From Talaromyces rugulosus (taxonomy: Eukaryota; Ascomycota; Eurotiomycetes; Eurotiales; Trichocomaceae): DNA of 64,000 nt. Below the pieces are notes generated by a model that saw only the letters and a list, made by a program, of their open reading frames with translations, was not told the origin of the DNA and did no database searches. The stretch covers positions 4,464,001 through 4,528,000 of the forward strand of contig NC_049566.1 in NCBI RefSeq assembly GCF_013368755.1, given 5' to 3'. A program made the translations under genes and the position numbers. Of this stretch, positions 55,029 to 64,000 are shown in pieces (position 1 is the stretch's first letter; every line of letters begins with the position of its first letter).

Positions 55029-58000
55029 TTACTTTTTACTAACAGATATGGCTGACCTGATTCTCAGCAGCCAGTGAGGATGCAAGGCGAGAGATTGCCC
55101 TTTGGCATGCAAGTCCTCAAGAACACTTAATAGATTCACGCTTGAATCTTTGTCCTCGCCAGTAGCAATTAGCAGCTCTGCTACGCTAAACAGCAAAACT
55201 CCCAGACTGTACACTTCAGGTTTGGCTGTCCAGCCAATGGCGCCGTCCTGCTCTCCAGACGACAGAAATAGCTTATCAAGACAATCCAGTCCCTTTGACG
55301 CCCAAACAAGCAGATTGCTAATAGTCTCCTGATCAAACACAGATCGACCTATACGCTTCAAGACCGCCGACCAGATGTCGATCTCGCATACGTCATCAAT
55401 AAACAAGTTCTGACGTTCTTCCTCAAAGAGCACTGTGCTCTCTTTGCGGTGTTCGCCAAGCAAGGTCTCAAAGGGAACAAAGGGCGCTCTTTCGGCAGAG
55501 ACAATGACATTGTTCATAAGTCGTTTGATGGCATGGTGAAAGAGGGGGTGATTTTTGCTATAATTAGTTGAAAGGAATTCCACCAGACTCTCTCTCGCAG
55601 GAATACCAGCCAAATCAACTATCCTGTCAGGGAATACAGACGAGTTGGAGAGAACCCATGACGCGATCGGTGCAGCAAAATCCCTCAGCTCGTCGTCATC
55701 GTCATTGAGCATATCGTACAGTATCACATAAAGCTCCAAGAACACAGAGCTTGTTTGTGATGGCTGATCAGGTCTACGCATGATGGGGCAAAACGCCTTG
55801 AGTGAAACTATAGCTGCGAGTCTTGAAGAGAATGCCTAAAGGGTTACCATTTTGTCAGTATCGCATAATTCCAACATGATAGATCGTACTAACTGTTTCC
55901 TCGCTCAATGCAGACCGAAGACTGACAACCCACCGTCGAAGGTCTAGGGCCAGCTCTTTTGATTCAGAATCAACAGGTCTGTCTCTGTATTTCAACGCTA
56001 ATAGAGAGCCCTGCAGCCGAAGCACATTCTCAATCAACTCGCGACTCCATACCTGGTCCTGCGATTGGACGTACAGATGGTCTGACACGCGAGGCCATTT
56101 ATCCAAAAAGGCAACTGTTAGCTCCTGTTCCAACGCATCTTGCAGAATTTCCGAAAGATTCAAAACTGCTTTTGACTTGACGCTCTCTTCTTGCTCTTGA
56201 AGCAAGATCAACAGGTACAAACTCAGGAAGTCTTTCTGTTGCTGGTACCCAGGGAACACCTCGCGCACACGCTCAAGGATCCAGCACGCGGCATCGCTAT
56301 CGCCAGTAGAGAGATCGAAAAACGGCCCAATAAGGGCTACGGGAGATTCTGAGATACTCTGCAGTGAGTTTTTCAAAATGATACCCCACGTCAACACGCG
56401 TCGAAGCAGCGAGCCCGCCCGAATTTCATTCCGTCGTCCTTCGGGGTCGATGAGCAGTCCTGCCATTGTCTGCTCTAGATCGTAGGTTTCGAATATGTTG
56501 TTTGCAAATGTCAAGATAGGTTCTATGCACGAGTTAGTGACCGTATACAATTTAAAAATTCCGCTGTCGTTACCGTTGCCCTTTATATTATATTCAAGGG
56601 CATCTGTCAATATATCGATCAAGGCGGCTTGGGCAAACTGAGACTTTGTCTGTTGGAAGAGCCTATGAAACGTCTCTTGAATGAATTCAAAGATTTTGTC
56701 AGAATGATCTATTATTGTCAGCATTTTTCGTCAAATTCGGTTGTATAAGCACGTACCGTGCCAGTATCCAGAATTCCATGCCCTCAGCAAAGCATAACGA
56801 ATACATAATAGTTTCCCATGAATGTGTTTTTGGGACAGCGGCTCTGCGTCGGCATATACTTCCAGTTCTAGAGACTTTAAAATCCCCGTAGGCTGCAGAA
56901 GAGAAGCATACACTCTGGCCGCTTGGTCTCGAACCAGCCAAATAGAACTCCTCACATGACGAAGAACCAAGCCACGTAGCAAGGCATCGTCATTGTCGAC
57001 CAAGGAGGGGACTTTTTCAACAATAATTTCAAGAGCAGGGAATATTTTTTGCGTTTCTGTCTCTGACTCTGCAGAGGTCAACAACTTGGTCAATAGCTGA
57101 GTCAGACCGGGATATTTCTGGAAGGATATGGACATTCCAGACTCGGCCCCAGACGAGCCGCTGGCTCCAAAGCTCGCCCCGGACAGTCTCTTGCACATTT
57201 TGATCATCAATGCGTGGAAAAGCATTAGACCGCAGTTTCGAATTGCCCAACTAGAAAGAAAATTAGCAAAATCACATCTTCTGGATGGCAGAACGTACAC
57301 TGAAGAACTGAGAGATTCTGTGGCGATACTGAGAGTCGACATGATAAAAGGCTCCGTTTTATCTCCTAGTTTTGTGGTCATGAAAATATCTTTCAAGCAG
57401 TTCATCGCATGAACCTGGGGTAATGAGAGCTCGTTATAAGAAACATTCTTAAGCACTGGCTGGCTCGAGATCTCTTGCAGCTCATTCATGATAAGACTAA
57501 ACAACGGGCTATCAGACTTGGCAATTGATATTCCAGAGACAATGGCAGGCAGCCCGGCAGATCTCCTGGTCAGTTTGGATGCTTGATCCTGGATGATCTT
57601 TTTCGATTCCTGTACTCGTTTAGTGGGAGTTTTTGCGAGGAAGAAAGTGAATTACTTACTTCGTACCACGCATCCGGTAGGCTAGAAATCTCTGGCTCCT
57701 TGTTCTCAGAGCAACGCGCACAGCATGTGATAAATGACTGTGAAACGGCACTGAAAGCTCCTCTGTGTCGCAGTTCTGACAATTGGACAAAGTTGAGTGC
57801 TCCAATTGTATCGTAATCATCTCGTCTCAGGCCATTTGTGTCTTCTGGAGCATACGTCGTATTTACCATTGTGGCGTGAAGAAGATGGCTAACTCAGTCA
57901 AAAAAAACTCGAATAATTAATATCACGAAACCTCACCTAGTCTCTCGAAGAGCTCGCCATGAATACGACAACAAGTCTTTTGGTCCCAGGGCCAACTCAT

Positions 58001-60392
58001 CTAGAGAGTCATCCGTGTGGCCCTCGGGCGAGTCAATGCACAAAACAGGCTTGACTTGTTCCCAAATACGGGTGCATGCGGCTGTAATTCTGTCATGCAC
58101 ATTTCGCCATGCACGGGCTTCATTGTCTTCAGGGTTGGTGATATGAGCATGGAAATTGGGTGTTGTAACAATATACCTAGTCAGACACGTCAGCACTTGC
58201 TCAACAACGAATTTATTTTCAAGTCTTACTTGAGAGCGGCCAAATATCCATGGAGAGGGCTATCTCGGGTAGAGGTGCTGAAAAGTCCACCCTGTCGAAA
58301 CGTCTTTTCTTCGAGTCTCTGCAGTAGCTCATTCACGACGCCAAGCTTTGTTTGAAACCATGTCTGCGAGCTATCTCCACTGTTGGTCCTGGTGAACAAA
58401 GCATGGTAGAGTCTGGCAACAGTATCTGTATGGTCGGCGCGGCTTGTATTGCTTGCCAACACTTCTGCTTTCGACAAAGCCGTAGTCAGAAGCTGTACAA
58501 TGTCGGATTCTCCATGAGAATCTCCGAGGGCTTCATTGGTAAATAAGCTAAGCAATGTCAAGGCAGTCCCCCGCACCTCCTCAAATGGGTCAAGAAGGAG
58601 ATTAATGAGGAGTCGGAAGAGGCTTGGTCGGAGGATGTTCACTTTGTACCGCCACAATAGCTGCTCTTTTCCGGGGGCATGTTTAACATTCGGATCAACA
58701 CCAGTGTTGAGGATGATGCTCAGCGACCTTAGCGAGGTTATATGGCGCTGATAAGAGGCCGTAGGAACCAGTTCTCCTTCCAAAAACGAGACGTATCTTT
58801 CCATGAATTCTTTTGCGTCCTGGCCGTCCTTTTCCATGAAGTCTTTCTGCGTCGATGAGCCTCGTAGACGTGTCATTAGCTTGATGTTTAAACTTGTGAG
58901 CTCCTGGCGGACTTTGGAGTTGGACTCTGCATGTATAGACGGAAGACCTATCAGTATAGCGTTGGCTGCTGCGGAGGACAGAGGTGTGGTTGATATTGGG
59001 TCAGTGACGAGGAGGACCAGTGTCGACATTCTGATTTTCTGTTCCTTGTGCAGTAGGAAGTGGCCGAGAGTTTTACTGTCGAGTATTAAAGGGTCTTCCT
59101 TTTCGGTTGCGCCAGTTGTTTTCTCAGCTGAAATAGCCAGTCGGTTTAAGCGCAAAACACTACTGTTATATCCCCACTTACATTTTTCACGCACGTATCC
59201 AATCCTTTTGCCAATCTGCAAAGCTGAGAAAAGGAGGAGGCATTCGTTGATGGATTTTTGGTTTTTCATATTGCCAGAAAGTACCACATCCAACGGTAAG
59301 CTTTCGATGAATTTATGGAAACCTTGAATGCCACATTCCAACAGGGATAACAAAATTGAACGGGACATGAATTCTAGAGAGTCTATGTCTTCTAGCATGA
59401 TATGCCTAGTTGGCACAACCCAGCTCATCAGAGGGTAACAAGCTTCGGCGGGATTGTCGGTGGTCTCCCTGTCTTTTGTATACAAGGCAGCCATCAGCGA
59501 GCCGGCGACTTGGATACTGCCGTGGCGCTTAGGATAGATAAGCAAGGCTATATTGAGTATCGTGGGTACAATAGTCTTAATGCCTTCGCTAGCCTCGTCG
59601 TACTTGAAATCCGCCTTGGTGAAATACGAAGTATCAATGCCCAAGGATGCGCAATGCTCTTGATATAACGGGCGCCATTTCTCATAATTTGCCACGAGCC
59701 AGTCACACGTTAATGATATGAATGTTTTGACTGAAATTGCATTATCCCGCACAAGCCTATCTAAAGTGGCCACAGACGATTTTGTTCGAGATCGTGGATC
59801 CCCCAGTATGATGCTCGGCAATGTAGCATCAATCACCCCGGCTTTGATTAATTGCGCCTGAGATGAGTCTGGGTGGTGCTTGAGCACCTTGCTTAAAATG
59901 CCGAGGACATTTTTCATGGGCCGCGGCGTAGCATCCTCGTACCTGGTCAAGATCGTCTGGTAGACAGGCAGCCATTTGTCGCGAGACAGCAGCATCTGCC
60001 GAATTGAGTCCACCCTGGATGCACTGGTCTGCTCCATAAATAGAACCAGTGCATTCGAAACGGCAAAGGTCTGGTTCCTTGATGTAGATCGAGCTGAGAA
60101 GGTGAGAAACAGGGACTCCCAGACACATTCAACCTGCCTTTGTACAGTTAGCAATGAATGATACTATCAACAAACTGGTACTAGTGGAAAGAAATTTATT
60201 GAATTAAAAGAAAAATTGCCAGTTTCGTAATACGTACTGCGCGTCTCGACAATGGCGGACAAAGTTCTTAAGAGGTCCTTTGCTCAAGTTTAGCAACACG
60301 TCCTCGGAGACCAATTGTATATTTTTAGAAAGCGATTGTATGTCTGCATTGTCAGTGCCATCGGCGACAGACTCAGCGCCGGCAGTGGCCAT
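55029..60392 (-). CDS. THADA/Trm732-type protein (DUF2428), HEAT-like
   Basis: Very large multi-exon gene whose conserved core matches DUF2428. Exons around 57480-57640 join to give LTRRSAGLPAIVSGI. The next exon has SLPQVHAMNCLKDIF and SSWAIRNCGLMLFHALMIK. The N terminus begins MATAGAESVADGTDN. The long first half has helical repeats (RYEDATPRPMKNVLGILSKV, GVIDATLPSIILGD). The last exon ends HPHWLLRIRSAISVSKK, preceded by DDDDELRDFAAPIASWVL, a typical THADA tail. In yeast Trm732 partners the methyltransferase Trm7 for 2'-O-methylation of tRNA position 32. The same role here is inferred from family. Confidence 0.8.
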
Positions 60393-60762
60393 GGTTGATA
60401 GAGAGCGTAGTAGCTAGCCAGACCACCACGAATGAATCAAAAAAAGAAGGCCGCTGTCAGTCCCTCATGTCTCGTGGTTACCTCGAGACATCCCACTTTC
60501 CTCTGCGGCGGAAATTTAGACGTCGCTTCTCCTTCGGGACTAGCGCGGTTCCGTCGGCGCGCGGGTTTCTCCGGCGCTCCGACGGCCGCAGTCACGGGGA
60601 AAGCTGGGACAAAGTTTTTGTCATCGGAAAGACTCGACCATCATTTCGTTCGCCATTCTTTGCATCAGTCTGCCATCCCCGTCTCCATCGCCCCTCGATC
60701 TTTTTCTTTGGCACGGCTTTTAAAATATTTTAATACACCCCCACCTTTTTTTCTTTCTCACA

Positions 60763-61433
60763 ATGGCGATCTGGGATTCCTTCAGTGGCCGGAAAGCGAC
60801 GGCCACCCAGGACGGCTTCGATCCTACCTCCGCTCAAGATGTCTCGTCTTTTCTCCAGGAAAACGCGCTTCCTGATCCTTCGCAGCTCCACCCTTTGGCT
60901 GGGCTGAACCAAGACGCTCTTGATTATCTCACACTGGAGGACTCTGCTCTGGACCAACTCCCCGGATCGCGATCGGCTCTTCCCTCCCGAGGCTGGTCGG
61001 ACGACCTTTGTTACGGCACCGGCTCGACGTATCTGGCAGGGTTGACGATAGGAGGAGCATGGGGTCTGGCTGAGGGCCTCAGCCGGACGCCGGCCAGCGC
61101 AGGGCCAAAGCTGCGTCTCAACGGCGTGCTCAACTCGATTACCAGACGCGGTCCCTTCCTGGGAAACTCGGCCGGCGTCGTCGCCATGGTCTATAACGGC
61201 CTCAACTCAATGATCGGATATGGTCGCGGAAAGCATGATTCAGCCAACAGTATTGCTGCCGGTGCTCTGAGCGGGATGATTTTCAAGAGTACCCGGGGTA
61301 CTCGGCCAATGCTCATCTCTGGTGGAATAGTGGCTAGTATTGCAGGAGTCTGGGCTGTATGTCATATGAACTATGCTTTTCTTTAAAATGCTGATTAGAT
61401 ATGCAGGTCACTCGCAAAACCGTTTTCTCGTGA
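60763..61433 (+). CDS. tim23: mitochondrial inner-membrane translocase subunit Tim23
   Basis: Exons 60763-61356 and 61407-61433 join in phase, so the protein ends GVWAVTRKTVFS, as in other Tim23 proteins; without splicing the frame ends at an unrelated CHMNYAFL. The N-terminal intermembrane-space domain (DALDYLTLEDSALDQLPGSR) precedes SDDLCYGTGSTYLAGLTIGG. The four-helix Tim17/22/23 core carries LNSITRRGPFLGNSAGVVAM and DSANSIAAGALSGMIFKS. It forms the presequence channel of the TIM23 complex. About 206 residues, a normal length. Confidence 0.92.
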
Positions 61434-62778
61434 ACAGAACAAACAACCACTCTCTCCCCTATCTCTTCTTCGCTATGATCGCCAGCCGACATGCACTATT
61501 AATCGCGATCTCATAGCTCCGCGCTTTTCGAATTATGCATTTCCTGCGCACTGTACTATCAATAATGCTTTTCTTTTTCTTCCCACCCCCCCGAATATTA
61601 CACCAGACTATCTCCTCACTCCGGCGTCAGGGTATTGTTTACGCATTTTCTGACGGGCTTGGGACCGGGCATGATCATGGATCTCTTCGACCTTGTATTG
61701 TATATATAGAGGCTTTTCTATCTTGAGGTTTCTTTCTAGCGGTTGTCTGTGTTAGCATTGGCGATGATCACATGGATATTTAGACAAATAGTGTTGAATA
61801 AAAGCACATTTATTACATTAGTCGGCTGTTCTAGGCGATGATCATTTTCCAAAGGAGTGATTCTTTGGTGCTGACTCAGTGATCTGCATAGTACAAAGAA
61901 GAACCATACTCCAATCACCGTGTGAGGTGATGCAGGTTTCAGGCACTGCTATTGGCGTTGACAGTCACGCGCGGATGGAGGAACTTTGCCAATGCGGTCG
62001 GCCGATAGCCTGAAAATAACAGTAGTAATAGTAATAAGAACAACAACAATAATAATAATAATAATAATGGCAATTATCTATACTCGGCACTGGAGATAAG
62101 AAGACAAAGTAAGAACGCTTGGCCCGCCGCACTGGGACGCCAGTAAGACGGCGCTAGTCCTGATGCAGAATAGCAGCCACGTGACCGCAGCGGAACTGCC
62201 GCAATAGGCAATCCCAGCGCATGCCATCGCGAATGCGTGGTGAATGCGTGCCTGTGATTTGCCGAGCGCGGTCGATTTGTCAAACGCAGGCGGAAACTAG
62301 AATAATCGTTACAGCAAGCAGGAAACAAGAATAGCAACACTGCCTACCCCAAAGTTTTCGTGGCCTGGGGCTGGGTGGCGCACACGTCGCATTTTACAGT
62401 ATTATTCTGGTGCGGGCCGAGAGCCACTGTCAAAGCCCGTTCCCGTGATTCTTCTGCCTGCGTGACTGCCTTCGTTGACTCTCGTCGTCCGATCTCTCCT
62501 CCCTCTTGACTGACGAGGCATCTCGCAGCCCTGTACGACTCATACTATACTTATTGCTCTTATTATGGAATAGATTTATGATGCACCCGTTCCGTCGACC
62601 GAAATTACCATAGCCCAAGTTCCGCCGCCAAGCCTATTATTGTCGGCTCTCGCTCCCGGTCCTTCCCTTGATCCAAGGGACAGAAAGAAGACGGAGAAAA
62701 AAGGATTTATATAACTTCAACCACGGCGCCCTCCTTGTCCCCGCCGCCGGGGCGCTGTCCTCTGCCTTTTGGACGTCC
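61434..62778. other. intergenic with AAT microsatellite
   Basis: Divides Tim23 from the kinase gene. An AAT repeat runs from about 62047 to 62068. A TATA-like TATATATAGAG occurs near 61700. No gene was found. Confidence 0.5.
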
Positions 62779-64000
62779 ATGTTGACCCCCGAGGCTCGTC
62801 GACAGACCGTCGGGTCAGAGACGCCGTCACAGCAAAACAGGTCGTCGTTGGAAGTACAAAGCCGGACGAGAGCGTCCACCTCAACCACCCCGGATTCGGC
62901 CAGCACGGTTTCACAGTCCGCAACGTCTTCAGCATGGACAAGCCCTGGTACCATGCAACTGCACCAGCAGTCGTTTCCAGCCCTTCATGTCCGGACTGAT
63001 TTATCTACCATGGACACCACCCCGCTCCACGATAATAATGAGGCGCAACTATTACGCCACAGCCTCTCGACGGCCAGTCTTCCTCGCCGGACCCCTAGCT
63101 GGGCTATTCGAATGAATGCGCTGTCTAGCACAGGCTCACTGTCGCCGTCATCTGTCCTCTCGTCTGCCATCTCGTCGCCCATCTTGGCTGCCATGGCGGA
63201 CATCACGCCGCTGCCGTCGCCCATCGGATATCTTAGTTCGTCACCATGGCGGCTCGGGGGGCGCACTATTTCGTCGCATTCCCTCTCCAGGACCTCGTCA
63301 ACCATTTCACGCAGTGGCTCTGTGAACTTGCGCCCGAGCGACTCGAGTCAGCTACTCCGCACCGCTTCGACTCACTCTCGGTCAAGGCGATACAGCGGTC
63401 ACCCGCTGAACCATGACGATGTCCGAGAAGATAAGGCTAACAAGGCAGCAAGCGACGTGCAACGCCATGCGCGCAACCGTAGCCTGAGCGAGTATATCCC
63501 CCAGAAAGCGGCTGCACAGCACCCAAGACCAAATGCTCTGCCTGGCTCGGGGCCTTCTATGGAAAGCTCGTCGTCGGCGTCGGATTTGGCGACTGATTTG
63601 GGAAATCTGCATCGCGAACAGTATTTGGCCGTGCAGAGAGGTCTTACGCTTCCCGGGGTGCGGCCGCCAACTCCACCTCGATCGACCCAGAGTGGTGACG
63701 ACGACATTGGCTCTCAGCCCATTATCAAAAGCGAGGTTTTGAATGGTTCTCAAGATGAAATCTACTATGTTCGCTCAATTCGCACAAAGCAACCCAGAAA
63801 GTACCGAAAACTACGTCAACTAGGCCAAGGGACATTCAGCCAGGTCAGTCTTGCGGTGCGGATACCCGGTGATGCACCAGGCAAAGATGGACATGTGCGC
63901 ATGCCCAGCTTGATGTCCCAAAAGCTAGTGGCCGTCAAGATTATCGAGTACGGGCCCGCGGGAGGCGCAGACGAGGACCGCGTCGAGGTCTCGCTCAAGC
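62779..64000 (+). CDS. serine/threonine protein kinase, 5' part (runs off window)
   Basis: Open from ATG 62779, with a second in-frame ATG at 63010, to the window edge. The N-terminal 300 residues are Ser/Thr/Arg-rich (SRTSSTISRSGSVNLRPSDS, HARNRSLSEYIPQ), likely a regulatory region with many phosphosites. The kinase domain starts at KYRKLRQLGQGTFSQVSLAV, the glycine-rich loop, followed by QKLVAVKIIEYG with the invariant Lys. The catalytic and activation loops are beyond the edge. The subfamily cannot be fixed from this part. Confidence 0.8.
   Translation, partial: MLTPEARRQTVGSETPSQQNRSSLEVQSRTRASTSTTPDSASTVSQSATSSAWTSPGTMQLHQQSFPALHVRTDLSTMDTTPLHDNNEAQLLRHSLSTASLPRRTPSWAIRMNALSSTGSLSPSSVLSSAISSPILAAMADITPLPSPIGYLSSSPWRLGGRTISSHSLSRTSSTISRSGSVNLRPSDSSQLLRTASTHSRSRRYSGHPLNHDDVREDKANKAASDVQRHARNRSLSEYIPQKAAAQHPRPNALPGSGPSMESSSSASDLATDLGNLHREQYLAVQRGLTLPGVRPPTPPRSTQSGDDDIGSQPIIKSEVLNGSQDEIYYVRSIRTKQPRKYRKLRQLGQGTFSQVSLAVRIPGDAPGKDGHVRMPSLMSQKLVAVKIIEYGPAGGADEDRVEVSLK

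Noticed and set aside
62040..62070. AAT/ATA tandem run considered as an array of interest
   Set aside because: A simple microsatellite. No spacers, so not a CRISPR array, which would not be expected in a fungus.

Overview
The window is filamentous-ascomycete nuclear DNA. The evidence is short GT-AG introns of about 50-70 nt, Zn2Cys6 regulators, a Con-6-type conidiation protein, a CVNH secreted lectin-like protein, a fungal GH16 glucanase with a GPI-type tail, and fungal orthologues of Tim23, Snx41, a USP-family deubiquitinase and a THADA/Trm732-type protein. A Eurotiomycete is my best guess, but this is inference. All coordinates were read by eye. Exon joins were checked by reading phase across each junction, not by transcript data.

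Layout. 0.4-13.1 kb is accessory metabolism: an HSL-type alpha/beta hydrolase, a Zn2Cys6 regulator, a sugar-porter MFS transporter, a PRISE-type NAD(P) reductase, a vicinal-oxygen-chelate (VOC) protein and a YtcJ-type amidohydrolase. 13.4-16.2 kb encodes secreted or surface proteins (CVNH, GH16). 17.6-21.4 kb holds small genes: a spliced 100-aa ORF, an F-box-like protein, an acidic protein, a Con-6-like gene carrying an apparent one-base insertion, and a P-loop kinase. A three-unit TTAGGG tract lies at 21.7 kb.

22-41 kb is an AT-rich, gene-poor, decaying accessory block. Intact genes are an NTF2-like protein, a second VOC paralogue, a PSD/PsiD-like decarboxylase, a GILT-like thiol reductase, an unknown secreted protein, a P450, a tiny membrane protein and a His-rich secreted protein. 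Between them lie relics: a truncated MFS transporter, a damaged zinc-cluster gene, a formaldehyde-dehydrogenase-like fragment with a CAG-to-TAG-type stop, a second MFS relic broken at a 12-G run, and an unidentified relic with a 12-C run. A 74-bp element with perfect 12-bp inverted ends lies near 38.7 kb. This block may be an eroding metabolic cluster, but no shared pathway can be proven from sequence.

41-64 kb looks like conserved core: an NmrA-like reductase, a disordered unknown protein, a deubiquitinase, a sorting nexin, a single-pass membrane protein, a THADA/Trm732-type HEAT-like protein, Tim23, and the 5' part of a protein kinase that leaves the window.

The most unusual structure is at 39961-40253. 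The 3' end of the His-rich secreted-protein gene is built from three near-identical phase-0 introns separated by 33-nt mini-exons, a tandem intron-exon array that splices cleanly in frame.
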